Source: Ideonella_A sp963843805 (GTDB lineage Bacteria; Pseudomonadota; Gammaproteobacteria; Burkholderiales; Burkholderiaceae_C). From it: a DNA stretch of 64,000 bases. The first letter of the stretch is position 1. Each line of letters starts with the position of its first letter. Both the position numbers and the translations under genes were made by a program. Of this stretch, positions 11,211-19,830 are shown piece after piece. The stretch is from the NCBI GenBank assembly GCA_963843805.1, contig CAWJLY010000004.1, positions 62,001 through 126,000 of the forward strand, read 5' to 3'. The notes beneath the pieces were generated by a model, which was not told where the DNA came from, searched no databases, and worked only from the letters and a program-made list of their open reading frames with translations.

Positions 11211-13262
11211 TCAGCGCAATACCGCAAACAGGTTGTTGAAATCGTCGGTCCAGGCGCGCAAACCGTCAATTCGCGGCGGCGTTTGCGGCGGGCCGGCAAA
11301 ATCACGCAGCGCTGAGGCATCGCGCCCGATCAGCACCCAGTCGGTGCGCCGCAGTCTGGACCCTTCCGCTTCGTCATGAACCAGCACCGCCTGCAGACCC
11401 TTTGCCTGCGCATGCGCGAACAGCACCGGCGGCAAGTCGAGGTAGCGGTTGGTCAGATGAAAGGCGAGCACGCCGCCCGGCTTCAAATGGCGCAGGTAGA
11501 CATCGATGGCTTCGGAAGTCAGCAAATGCACCGGAATGGCGCCGCCCGAAAAAGCGTCGATCGCCAACACGTCATAAGCCTGTGGTGATTCGCGCTCCAT
11601 GGCCAGCCGCGCGTCGCCCGCGACGTCTTCGAGGCGGGCTTTGCTATCAGCCAGAAAGCTGAACTCGCCGCGTGCCAGCGCAAAAACCCGGGGGTTCAAC
11701 TCATACAGGCGGTAGGTATCGCCGGGCCGTCCATAGGCCGCCAAAGTGCCCGCACCGAGGCCGACCAGCCCGACCCGCGCCGGGGCCGACGGCAGCCCGT
11801 CGAGCAAGCGGCCGACGCCGGAGCTGCGGCCATAGTAGGCCGTCGGTTCGCTGCGGCGATCAGCGTCCAGATATTGCTCACCGTGCTTGACGGAGCCGTG
11901 AAACATGACCCGCCGGCTGTCCCGGGGGTGTTCGCCCTTGACGTCGTAGGTTTGCAGGGTGCCGTAGAAATTTCGCTCAGCGACACGCGAATCCTGTCGA
12001 TCGTCGCGCACCTGCCAGGCCAGGAAGAAGCCGCAGATCAGCGTCGTCGCCAGGCTGGCCGCCACGGCGCGCCAGCGGCCGCGCCAGACCCACGCGCCGA
12101 GTGCCGCGGTGAGCAACAGGCCGATGCCCAGTTCGTAATAGGCCGGCAACACCAGCGGCGCCAGCAACCCGACGCCCACCCCGCCCAGCGCGCCGCCGGC
12201 TGAGAGCATCAGGTAAAAGCGCGTCAGATGCTCTGGCGCGGGACGTAACCTGGCGGTCTCGCCATGCAGCACCATGCACAAGACGAACAGCGAGCCGACA
12301 TAAACCGGCACCGCGCTGCGCACCGACGAGCCGAGGCTGTCGACCAGACCGAAGCTCGACACCGCCAGCGCCAGCGCCGCCAGTGGCACGAACAGGCCAC
12401 GTCGATACCAGCGGTCGCTTTCAAAGCAGAAAATGAAGGTCGCGAGATAGGCACTGAGCGGCAGGATCCACAGGAACGGGATCGAGGCCACGTTTTGCGT
12501 CACCTGGTTGGTGACCGCCAGCAGCAGCCACGAAGCCATTGCCGGCAGCAGCAGCCAAAGCATCTGTACGCTGCGGCCGGGCAGGCTGGCAGAAGGCCTC
12601 ACGGCGACCGCCTTCACCGCTTCGCCGGGCGAGGCCGCGAAACGGGTCGCGGTGATGGCGCAAGCCAGGCAAAGCACCAGAAAGACCACAAACGCGCCCG
12701 ACCAGGCCCAAGCTTGCACGCGCAGCGTCAGATACGGCTCGACGATGACCGGATAGGCAAGCAAAGCCAGCAGGGACGCCACGTTCGATAGCGAAAAATA
12801 GCGGTAGACGCGGGCACCCCAGGGCGCTCGCGAGAGCCAGGCTTGCAGCAGCGGACCGGTGCTCGACAGCAGGAAATACGGCAACCCGATGGTTGCGATC
12901 AGCAGGCCGAGGATCCAGATCGTCGGTTCACTGTCGCCGGCCGGTTTCCAGCGGCTGGCGGCGAGGATCGGCAGGCTGGCCAGGCTGGCCAACAACAAGA
13001 CGCCATGCAGAGTGGCCTGCCGCCGTGGCGCCAGGCGGCTCGAAATCCAGTGCGCATAGGCGTAGCCGCCGAGCAGCACGAGCTGGAAAAATACCATGCA
13101 GACCGTCCAGACTGCCGCCGACCCACCGAACCAGGGCAGGATCTGTTTGGCAATCACCGGCTGCACCATGAACAGCAGAAACGAGCTGATGAAGATGGTG
13201 ACGGCAAATAGCCAAGTGCCAAGGCGCGGGGTGGCGGACGTTTTTTCGGATGAGGCAAGCAT
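11211..13262 (-). CDS. multi-pass membrane protein with C-terminal spermidine synthase-like domain
   Basis: A 683-residue protein with two parts. The first 400 or so residues hold about ten hydrophobic segments beginning TWLFAVTIFISSFLLFMVQP. The last 230 residues form a Rossmann methyltransferase fold of the spermidine synthase type: VGLVGLGAGTLAAYG is the nucleotide-binding loop, RLYELNPRVFALAR carries the acidic residue, and YDVLAIDAFSGGAIPVHLLT is the typical active-site strand. The enzyme may not make polyamines, since this membrane-fused family has no settled substrate. It lies 94 bases from the Xre gene and in the same orientation. The same-strand YecE-like gene starts upstream. Confidence 0.85.
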   Translation of the reverse strand: MLASSEKTSATPRLGTWLFAVTIFISSFLLFMVQPVIAKQILPWFGGSAAVWTVCMVFFQLVLLGGYAYAHWISSRLAPRRQATLHGVLLLASLASLPILAASRWKPAGDSEPTIWILGLLIATIGLPYFLLSSTGPLLQAWLSRAPWGARVYRYFSLSNVASLLALLAYPVIVEPYLTLRVQAWAWSGAFVVFLVLCLACAITATRFAASPGEAVKAVAVRPSASLPGRSVQMLWLLLPAMASWLLLAVTNQVTQNVASIPFLWILPLSAYLATFIFCFESDRWYRRGLFVPLAALALAVSSFGLVDSLGSSVRSAVPVYVGSLFVLCMVLHGETARLRPAPEHLTRFYLMLSAGGALGGVGVGLLAPLVLPAYYELGIGLLLTAALGAWVWRGRWRAVAASLATTLICGFFLAWQVRDDRQDSRVAERNFYGTLQTYDVKGEHPRDSRRVMFHGSVKHGEQYLDADRRSEPTAYYGRSSGVGRLLDGLPSAPARVGLVGLGAGTLAAYGRPGDTYRLYELNPRVFALARGEFSFLADSKARLEDVAGDARLAMERESPQAYDVLAIDAFSGGAIPVHLLTSEAIDVYLRHLKPGGVLAFHLTNRYLDLPPVLFAHAQAKGLQAVLVHDEAEGSRLRRTDWVLIGRDASALRDFAGPPQTPPRIDGLRAWTDDFNNLFAVLR

Positions 13263-13322
13263 GCGGGGATCAGGGCGAAGAAGGGGCTGCCGTCGGTCGA
13301 CGGCACGGGTATCGGGTCGTCG

Positions 13323-14126
13323 TCAAAGTGCCTTCAGCAAGGCCATCGCGGCAGCGGGAGCACGTTCCTTGGCGCCACTGATAAAAAACATGAAGACATC
13401 GCGCGGCTGGCGAGGGGCGATGACTTCCTCGACGCATGGCAAGCCGACCGGCTCGTCGCCCGCCGCCCACGAGCGCGCGTTGGCGGCCCATTGGTCGATG
13501 TCGGCGGCGGCATAGCCGGTAGGGATCTCCGAGTGGGTGCGCATCATCCGCGCGTAGACAAAATCGCCGGTGATGTCGGAAAACGACGGATAGTCGTCGG
13601 AATCGCAGAAGACGCTGGCCACACCATGGCGGCGGGCCAGTGCCAGATAGTCCGGTGTCATGAACGACTCATGCCGCACGTCGAGAACATGTCGCAGCGG
13701 CAATCCATCGACCTCATGCGGCAGCAACTCCAGAAAGGACTCGAGGTCGACCGGATCGAAGCGTTTGGTCGGCGCGAATTGCCAGACCACCGGTCCCAGC
13801 TTGTCGCCGAGCTCGGCAATGCCACTGCCGACGAAGCGTTGAATCGAGTCGCCGGCTTCGGCCAGCACGCGTCGATTGGTGGCGTAGCGGCTGGCTTTCA
13901 ACGAAAAGACGAAGCCTTCGGGTGTTTCCGCGCGCCACTTTGAAAAGGTCGCCGGCTTCTGGCTGCTGTAGTACGTGCCATTGACTTCAATGGCGGTCAG
14001 CTGGCGGCTTGCGTAGCCGAGTTCACGGCTTTGCGGCAGGTCGGTCGGGTAGAAATTGTCTCGCCAGGGCTCGAAGGTCCACCCGCCAATGCCGACCCGG
14101 ATCGACCCCGTCGTCTTAGTCGGCAT
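13323..14126 (-). CDS. DUF72 (YecE-like) family protein
   Basis: A 267-residue TIM-barrel protein of the DUF72/YecE family. The family opening is clear: VGIGGWTFEPWRDNFYP, then LTAIEVNGTYYSSQKPATFSKW, FVFSLKASRYATNRR, LGPVVWQFAPTKRF and HVLDVRHESF. Its biochemical role is not established. I chose ATG 14126; an in-frame GTG at 14135 would add three residues, and neither has a strong ribosome binding site. It is followed 60 bases later by the membrane/spermidine-synthase-like gene on the same strand. Confidence 0.85.
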   Translation of the reverse strand: MPTKTTGSIRVGIGGWTFEPWRDNFYPTDLPQSRELGYASRQLTAIEVNGTYYSSQKPATFSKWRAETPEGFVFSLKASRYATNRRVLAEAGDSIQRFVGSGIAELGDKLGPVVWQFAPTKRFDPVDLESFLELLPHEVDGLPLRHVLDVRHESFMTPDYLALARRHGVASVFCDSDDYPSFSDITGDFVYARMMRTHSEIPTGYAAADIDQWAANARSWAAGDEPVGLPCVEEVIAPRQPRDVFMFFISGAKERAPAAAMALLKAL

Positions 14127-14196
14127 GGCAGACACACCAACGGCTGGCTTTCAACTGCAAAACAGGACGCATATCACAACACTCACCAAAGGGTTG

Positions 14197-14236
14197 AGGG
14201 TAAACCCTAGCTACGAGCTAGGGAAAACCCTATAAT
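14197..14236 (+). promoter_or_regulatory. double-palindrome operator with overlapping -10 element
   Basis: Two related palindromes lie head to tail: AGGGTAAACCCT at 14197-14208 and AGGGAAAACCCT at 14220-14231. Between them AGCT-ACG-AGCT extends each into a perfect CCCTAGCT/AGCTAGGG inverted repeat (14205-14223), so the whole 35 bases are nearly symmetrical. The last base begins a perfect -10 hexamer, TATAAT (14231-14236). No -35 consensus exists at the right spacing, which fits an activator- or repressor-controlled promoter. It would drive the small gene at 14334. Confidence 0.7.
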
Positions 14237-14333
14237 TGCGTCAAGCGGGTGAGGTTCCGGCCATCCCGTACGGTACGTGGCGGTGATCTCTGAACTGCCG
14301 CCACGGCCGGCCGCAAAACGAAAGGATCATCTC

Positions 14334-14504
14334 ATGTTCACGACCTATCGCGTACCGCCGCTTCGCCGCAGTGGACTCGGCGAAGGCGTCCGCCCGATCA
14401 ACGCCTGGTTTGCCACTCTGAAACGATCGGTGGCCAGCGTCTTGACCAACCCGGCCTGCCGCTCGCGCGGCAAATGCGCGTCCAAGCTGATCAACGCAAC
14501 ATAA
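14334..14504 (+). CDS. small hypothetical protein (56 residues)
   Basis: A short reading frame with good gene-level signals although its product is not recognised. ATG 14334 is preceded by AAAGGA at a spacing of about eight bases, and a TATAAT promoter with a double palindrome lies about 100 bases upstream. The protein is basic (MFTTYRVPPLRRSGLG...), with a central amphipathic stretch and two cysteines (ACRSRGKC) near the end. It could be a small regulatory or stress peptide. The strand opposite is open too but reads as a shadow. Confidence 0.5.
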   Translation: MFTTYRVPPLRRSGLGEGVRPINAWFATLKRSVASVLTNPACRSRGKCASKLINAT

Positions 14505-14725
14505 GCCGCTGCTCCAAGGCAGCGAAGATCGCGAAATGGGTCTCGCCGCGCGAGTTGCGCGGCAGGCACCTGCATCGCCAGGATAGCCAACCCAAGTGAC
14601 CGCACACCGATCCCGTCGATCGATTGACCGGTGCGCGCCGACCGTTGCAAGAATCGGTCAGAATCCGGCACCTTCCGTTCGAGGCGCAGAGCCGGCGGCG
14701 CAGCGATCAACTCCTGGGTTTCAAG

Positions 14726-15214
14726 ATGACGATCATTTCCTGGGTGGTTGGGGCCATCGCGGTGCTGCTGATCGCCGGGTTGCTGGCTGGTCGGGCCGGC
14801 ATGCTCAGCGGTCCCGAGCCGACCGGGCTTGGCATTCACAACGGACGTCTGAAAGGCTTGTCGCCGACTGAAAATTGCGTCTCGAGCCAGGCGGCCATGT
14901 ACCCCGATCACCCGCAGCGCGAATACGCCAGTGTCGAGCCGATCGCGTTGCATGTCGACGGCCCCACCACGATTGCCAAGCTGGTCAAGGTGGTGGCGGC
15001 AATGCCCGGTTCAACCCTTGTTGTCAGCGACGCCGACTACCTGCGCGCGCAATTCACGACCCGGTGGTTGAAATTTGTCGACGATGTCGAATTCTGGTAC
15101 GACCCCGGCAGCCAGGCGATCCAGGTCCGATCGGCATCGCGGATCGGCCGCAAGGATTTCGGGGTCAACCGGCGGCGCGTCGAAACAATCCGTACGGCAG
15201 TGGCTGCCTCCTGA
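14726..15214 (+). CDS. DUF1499 family membrane-anchored protein
   Basis: A 162-residue protein with an N-terminal membrane segment (ISWVVGAIAVLLIAGLLAG, residues about 4-22) and a DUF1499 domain: GLGIHNGRLKGLSPTENCVSS, the FTTRWLKFVDDVEFWYDP region and the closing IQVRSASRIGRKDFGVNR. The function of DUF1499 proteins is not established; the soluble part probably faces the periplasm. The chosen ATG 14726 places the membrane segment at the N-terminus; the frame stays open upstream to 14624 but without sense. Confidence 0.85.
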   Translation: MTIISWVVGAIAVLLIAGLLAGRAGMLSGPEPTGLGIHNGRLKGLSPTENCVSSQAAMYPDHPQREYASVEPIALHVDGPTTIAKLVKVVAAMPGSTLVVSDADYLRAQFTTRWLKFVDDVEFWYDPGSQAIQVRSASRIGRKDFGVNRRRVETIRTAVAAS

Positions 15215-15236
15215 CGATCCGCGCAGCGCCAACGAG

Positions 15237-16913
15237 ATGAACCGGTTGGATTGCGCTTCGACGATGCCGAGATGGCTGGTCGCGCTGGTGTTCGGCGTGT
15301 CAATGCTGCTATCGGCAACGGTCACGGCTGACGAAGCGTCGGGTGCCTGGAACTACCAGATTGCTCCGGGTGACACCCTGATCGGAATCTCGGCTCAGAT
15401 GCTCGAGCGCCCCGATGATTGGCCGATCCTGCAAAAGCTGAACCAGATTGCCAATCCACGGCGGCTGCCGCCGGGCGGCACGGTGCGCATTCCCTTCGAT
15501 CTGTTGAAGAAGTCGGCGATGGTTGCGACCGTCATCTACGTGCGCGGCCGGGCCACGCTGACCGGCACGGCGGCAGACTCGAATCGAGTTGAACGCCAAT
15601 TGCAGTTGGACGATGGCGTCCGTTCGCAGGACGTCATCAGCACCGGCGAGAACTCATCGCTGAGTCTGCGTTTTGCTGATGGCTCCCGTCTGCTGATCGG
15701 ATCCGGCAGCCAGATCAGCGTGGTCCGCATGCTGGAGATCGGCCGCATGGCGTTGCCCGATGCGCTGCTCGACATCGACCGTGGCAGTGCCGAGATTCAC
15801 ATCGTCCCCAAAGCGGGCCGGCGTTTCGAATTGCGTACGCCTGCGATGAATCTCGGCGTGCGTGGCACCAGTTTCCGCGCCCGCATCGATCCAGCCGGCA
15901 AGGCGTCCGGGGTCGAAGTGCTGACTGGCAGCGTCGCCGCGTTGGCCATGCAAGCCCCGGTGCCTGTCAACGCGGGGTTTGGCACGCTGGCGGCGGTCGG
16001 CCAGCCGATTGCGCCGCCGCACCTGCTGCTGCCACCAGCCGATCTGGCAGCCATTGCGCCGTTTTTGGAGGGCTTGCCGATCCGCTTTTCGTGGCCGCCG
16101 ATTGCGGGGGCAGTGGCCTATCGGGCACAAATTCTTGCCGAAGCTGCCGATGAGCAGCTGCTGCTCGATAGCCGGTTCGACCAAGCCGCGGCGCAATTCG
16201 CAGATCTGCCCGATGGCAGTTACCGGCTCCGTGTTCGCGGCATCGACGCCAGCGGCCTGGAAGGGCTCGATGCCGTGCGGCCGTTCGTGTTGAAGGCGCG
16301 CCCCGAGGCCCCGCTGGCCGGCTCGCCGATTGCCGATGGCACCTCGGTCGGCGCCTCGACCCGATTCGAATGGGCTGCCGTCGCCGACGCCAAGCGATAT
16401 CGGCTGCAGATCGCACGCGATCCGCAATTCCGTGATCTGGTATTCGACAACCCCGCCATCACGCAGACCAGCCAACGGGTCGATCTGCCCCCCGGCCGGT
16501 ACTTCTGGCGATTGACGAGCATCACCGCCACCCGCGACGGACGCGACGACGTCGGCCCGGTGGGCGCGGCGCAGGCCTTCGTGCAGCGGGACCTGCCGCC
16601 ACCTCTGGCGCTGGCCGAACCACAAATCAGTCGCAACGGTGTTCGCTTGCATTGGGATCAGCCGGTACTGGGGCGCAGTGTGCGCATCCAGATTGCCGAG
16701 GACCCGGAGTTCCGGCAGATGGCGCTCGATCGCACCACCTCCGAGACCGCCGAGTTTCTTGCCGAACTGGGGCCCGGTGTGTATTACGTCCGGGCCAGGC
16801 TCATCTCTGCCGACGGGCTGGCTGGCGAGTTCGGGCCCGTCCGGCGAATCGACGTGCCGTTGCCGCCGATTGCACCCTGGTGGGCGCTGCTGTTTGGCTG
16901 GCTTCTGCTTTGA
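15237..16913 (+). CDS. exported LysM and FecR domain protein
   Basis: A 558-residue periplasmic protein. A signal peptide (PRWLVALVFGVSMLLSA) is followed by a LysM-like domain, NYQIAPGDTLIGISAQML to LPPGGTVRIPFDLL (about residues 40-90), which should bind peptidoglycan. A FecR domain follows (about 95-220; GENSSLSLRFADGSRLLIGS and LGVRGTSFRARID), then two or three repeated fibronectin-like beta modules (FSWPPIAGAVAYR, FEWAAVADAKRYR, LHWDQPVLGRSVR). The C-terminus, WWALLFGWLLL, is hydrophobic and may be a short anchor. In related bacteria such genes often precede a CHASE2-type cyclase; here a toxin-antitoxin pair follows instead. ATG 15237 was chosen; ATG 15264 is possible. Confidence 0.85.
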   Translation: MNRLDCASTMPRWLVALVFGVSMLLSATVTADEASGAWNYQIAPGDTLIGISAQMLERPDDWPILQKLNQIANPRRLPPGGTVRIPFDLLKKSAMVATVIYVRGRATLTGTAADSNRVERQLQLDDGVRSQDVISTGENSSLSLRFADGSRLLIGSGSQISVVRMLEIGRMALPDALLDIDRGSAEIHIVPKAGRRFELRTPAMNLGVRGTSFRARIDPAGKASGVEVLTGSVAALAMQAPVPVNAGFGTLAAVGQPIAPPHLLLPPADLAAIAPFLEGLPIRFSWPPIAGAVAYRAQILAEAADEQLLLDSRFDQAAAQFADLPDGSYRLRVRGIDASGLEGLDAVRPFVLKARPEAPLAGSPIADGTSVGASTRFEWAAVADAKRYRLQIARDPQFRDLVFDNPAITQTSQRVDLPPGRYFWRLTSITATRDGRDDVGPVGAAQAFVQRDLPPPLALAEPQISRNGVRLHWDQPVLGRSVRIQIAEDPEFRQMALDRTTSETAEFLAELGPGVYYVRARLISADGLAGEFGPVRRIDVPLPPIAPWWALLFGWLLL

Positions 16914-17156
16914 ATAGCCTTGGTCAAGCGAGCGGCGACGTCGACCTCGTCGGGCAACGACAGTCACCGGCGAAGAGGTCGAGGCTGCCATGCGAGGCCC
17001 TGCCGCAGTAGCCCAGTGAAAGGAACGGGTCACAACACCGAAAAGCGCAAGATCTGGCGGACGGTCTCAAGTCTTGTTCCGTCATGACTGAACGAATCGA
17101 AATCCAGTTCGATGTTCAGCGCGATCCCCAAGCTCTCGGGTGGATGCGTGGTTGTA

Positions 17157-17179
17157 GAATGCATGCATTGAATGCATTC
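17157..17179. promoter_or_regulatory. palindromic operator upstream of fitAB
   Basis: Two overlapping palindromes built on ATGCAT occur just before the antitoxin start: AATGCATGCATT (17158-17169) and GAATGCATTC (17170-17179). FitA/VapB antitoxins bind such inverted repeats in their own promoters, so this is probably the autoregulatory site. Confidence 0.6.
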
Positions 17180-17191
17180 GAGGTGATCGCT

Positions 17192-17446
17192 ATGGCTATG
17201 CTGACAGTTCGCAACCTTTCCGAGGAAGTGCACCGTGCGCTGCGCGTCCGTGCTGCCCGGCACGGCCAGAGCATGGAGGCCGAAGTGCGCGAGATTTTGG
17301 AGTCAGCGATCAGCCCCAAGGGTCGCGTGAAATTGGGTTCGCTCCTGGCCGACATGGGCCGCCAAGCCAAGCTGAGCGATGAAGAATTCGCGGTGTTCGA
17401 GCAGGCGCGGGACAAGACGCCTGCACGCCCGGTAAGCTTCGAATGA
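17192..17446 (+). CDS. FitA/VapB-type antitoxin
   Basis: An 84-residue ribbon-helix-helix antitoxin. It begins MAMLTVRNLSEEVHRALRV, then HGQSMEAEVREILESAI, the signature of the FitA/StbC plasmid-stability family. The C-terminal tail should wrap the FitB toxin. GAGGTGA lies six to seven bases before ATG 17192, and a palindromic operator lies at 17157-17179. Its stop overlaps the toxin ATG (ATGA at 17443-17446), giving coupled translation. Confidence 0.88.
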   Translation: MAMLTVRNLSEEVHRALRVRAARHGQSMEAEVREILESAISPKGRVKLGSLLADMGRQAKLSDEEFAVFEQARDKTPARPVSFE

Positions 17447-17865
17447 TCTTGCTCGATACCAATGTGATGTCGGAGCCGCTCCGGCACGCTCCTGAGCCGC
17501 GGGTGATCGATTGGATCGACGCCCAGGCGATGGAGACCTTGTTCCTTTCTGCCATCACAGTGGCGGAACTGCGAGCGGGTGTGGCCCTCCTGCCGGCCGG
17601 CAAGCGGCGCGCAGGGCTGCAAGAGAACTTGGAAAAGCGCGTGCTGCCTCTGTTTGCTGGCCGGGTGCTGCCCTTTGACCTGGCCTGCACCCAGGCCTAT
17701 GCGGCGCTGATGGCGAAGGCCCGCGGCGCTGGCTTGGCCGTTGCCACGGCCGATGGCTACATCGCGGCGATCGCGGCGGCCAACGGCTTCGCTGTTGCCA
17801 CCAGGGACACCAGCCCGTTCGAGGTGGCGGGCGTGACCGTCATCAATCCATGGGCTCAGGCGTGA
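17443..17865 (+). CDS. FitB/VapC-type PIN-domain toxin
   Basis: A 140-residue PIN ribonuclease paired with the antitoxin at 17192. The acidic metal-binding residues are visible: Asp in MILLDTNVMSE, Glu in ITVAELRAG, Asp in VATADGYIAAIAAANG and Asp in VATRDTSPFEVAGV. Such toxins cut tRNA or rRNA when released. The FitAB pair ends a few dozen bases before a decayed defence-gene remnant, so this is a small accessory spot inserted between the FecR gene and dusA. Confidence 0.9.
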   Translation: MILLDTNVMSEPLRHAPEPRVIDWIDAQAMETLFLSAITVAELRAGVALLPAGKRRAGLQENLEKRVLPLFAGRVLPFDLACTQAYAALMAKARGAGLAVATADGYIAAIAAANGFAVATRDTSPFEVAGVTVINPWAQA

Positions 17866-17961
17866 ACATGCGCAGGCCCATGCGGAGTTCGCACCTGTAC
17901 TTTTCATCTCGGATAAAGCCGCGCCCGTTCCGCAAGGGCGGGGTCTGGATCGTGTCAGCCC

Positions 17962-18700
17962 ATGAACGCAGTAGAAATCGAACCAGCCATTTCAGAGCTG
18001 GCTCTGCAACCCTTTGACGCGGCGGAATTCCCGTTCATGTTTCTGGCCGCCTTCGGCAACAAGGACACCGTCAAGCGCCTGCGCACCGGCAACAACAATG
18101 CCTCGGAGGTGCCCGGCGGCATGCTGCTGCGCAACACCATCCACCTTGCCGTGTGCGCGGCCCGGCACCGTGGGCGACACGCTCAAGGCGCTGCGCGCCA
18201 GCCCGGCCACGACGAAGGCCAAGGCCATATCCAGGAAGCGCGCGACCTGTCCAAGCGGACCTTGCACTTCAAGAACGAACGTAGTCGCCTGACCGACATC
18301 AATTTGGCCGATGCTTCGGCACGTCAGATCCAGTGTCGAAACCTGCTGCGCCGCTCGTTGCAACGGGCGCTCTACAAGGACGAGACAGGCCGGCGTCTCT
18401 CCGACCCCGACATGGGCCCACTGTTCGGTGGCGAAGCCGAGCCTGACGACATCGAGTCCGGCACCATCTATGTGCTGCGCAGCAAGTCCAGCCATCCTTT
18501 CGTGGGTCGAGCACCGCGAGTTGATTCACAATATTGGGGTGACTGGCGGCAAGGTAGAGACCCGCATCGCTGCTGCCGACAAGGATGCCACTGACCTGCT
18601 GGCCGATGTCGACACCGTCGCAACCTACAAGTTGCACAACCTGAACCGCACAAGGCTCGAGAACATCTTCAGTTATACGCGTCGACTTGCAACACCTCGC
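17962..18700 (+). pseudogene. remnant: MmeI-like methylase N-terminus joined to a GIY-YIG (T5orf172) fragment
   Basis: Two gene ends joined and broken by frameshifts. Bases 17962-18170 encode MNAVEIEPAISELALQPFDA and on to RLRTGNNNASEVPGG, which resembles the start of large MmeI/class I methyltransferases; one extra C near 18165 shifts it into PGTVGDTLKALRASPATTKAK. From about 18245 the first frame encodes LSKRTLHFKNERSRLTDINL... and SGTIYVLRSKSSHPFV, then the reading shifts again near 18505 to EHRELIHNIGVTGGKVETRI and TYKLHNLNRTRLENIF, the core of the T5orf172 GIY-YIG nuclease family. The sequence then stops short of the end of that domain. This looks like the scar of a lost restriction or defence locus. 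Confidence 0.7.
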
Positions 18701-18795
18701 CGGGTACCCGGTTTTTGCGGCGGCGGGCTCACCTTGGGGAGCTGGAACCCCCAAAAACGCCCCGAAATGCAACTACGGCAGGGAGCAAAAAATGC

Positions 18796-19830
18796 ATGAG
18801 AATCGAAGCAAATCAACAACTTAGCTCCAAATTGTCACCTTGGCGGTTAAGTGTGGCTCCCATGATGGACTGGACGGATCGACATTGTCGATTTTTCCAT
18901 CGCCTGATCAGCCGCCGCGCCCGGCTGTATACCGAGATGGTGACCACCGGCGCGTTGCTGCACGGTGACGTCGCGCGGCATCTTCAGCACCATGCGGATG
19001 AACAACCTCTGGCCTTGCAACTCGGTGGTAGCGAGCCGGCCGAACTGGCGCATTGCGCACGCCTGGCCGAGGTCTGGCGCTATGACGAAGTCAACCTGAA
19101 CTGTGGTTGCCCGAGCGAGCGTGTGCAGCGGGGCGCGTTCGGCGCCTGCCTGATGAACGAGCCGGCGCTGGTTGCCGATTGTGTGAAGGCGATGCGCGAT
19201 GTCTGTGCGCTGCCCGTGACGGTCAAGCACCGCATCGGCATCGACCATGCCGAAGACTACGGCTTTGTCCGCGATTTCGTCGGCACGGTGGCCGATGGCG
19301 GCTGCGAGGTCTTCATCGTCCATGCGCGCAATGCCTGGCTGAAGGGACTCAGTCCGAAAGAGAACCGCGATATCCCGCCGTTGCGTTATGCCACCGTCGA
19401 CCGGCTGAAGCGTGATTTTCCGGCGCTTCGCTTCGTCATCAATGGGGGCATCACCAGCGCCGATCAGATCGAGCAGCACCTGCAGACCGTTGATGGCGTG
19501 ATGATCGGCCGGCAGGCTTATCACGATCCGTGGTCGATGGCTGACTGGGACGAACGCTTTTTCGGTGCAGCACCGATGCTGCGTGATCGCAACGCGATCG
19601 AAGCGGTGATGGTCGGCTACATGGCCGGCCAGCAGGCGGCCGGCGAGCCGTGGAGCCATGTCTCGCGGCACATGCTCGGGCTGTGGAATGGCACACCGGG
19701 CGCACGGCGTTGGCGGCAGATCTGGTCGGACCACCGGCTGAAGGGCGAACCGCCCGCCAAGGTGGCGGCGCTGGCTACCCGGTCGCGGCGCGAACACGCT
19801 GCCCGAATGCCGGAATCAGCAGCGTCCTGA
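18796..19830 (+). CDS. dusA: tRNA-dihydrouridine synthase A
   Basis: A 345-residue FMN enzyme that reduces uridines in the tRNA D-loop (U20/U20a). It shows SVAPMMDWTDRHCRFFHR at the N-terminus, LQLGGSEPAELA, VNLNCGCPSERVQRGAFGAC with the catalytic Cys, VKHRIGID, FIVHARNAWLKGLSPKENR and NGGI-SAD before the phosphate-binding GVMIGRQAYHDPW. All are DusA-type. ATG 18796 is preceded by GGGAG; the upstream open frame belongs to the pseudogene region. The 3' end overlaps the convergent transporter gene by 15 bases. Confidence 0.95.
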   Translation: MRIEANQQLSSKLSPWRLSVAPMMDWTDRHCRFFHRLISRRARLYTEMVTTGALLHGDVARHLQHHADEQPLALQLGGSEPAELAHCARLAEVWRYDEVNLNCGCPSERVQRGAFGACLMNEPALVADCVKAMRDVCALPVTVKHRIGIDHAEDYGFVRDFVGTVADGGCEVFIVHARNAWLKGLSPKENRDIPPLRYATVDRLKRDFPALRFVINGGITSADQIEQHLQTVDGVMIGRQAYHDPWSMADWDERFFGAAPMLRDRNAIEAVMVGYMAGQQAAGEPWSHVSRHMLGLWNGTPGARRWRQIWSDHRLKGEPPAKVAALATRSRREHAARMPESAAS

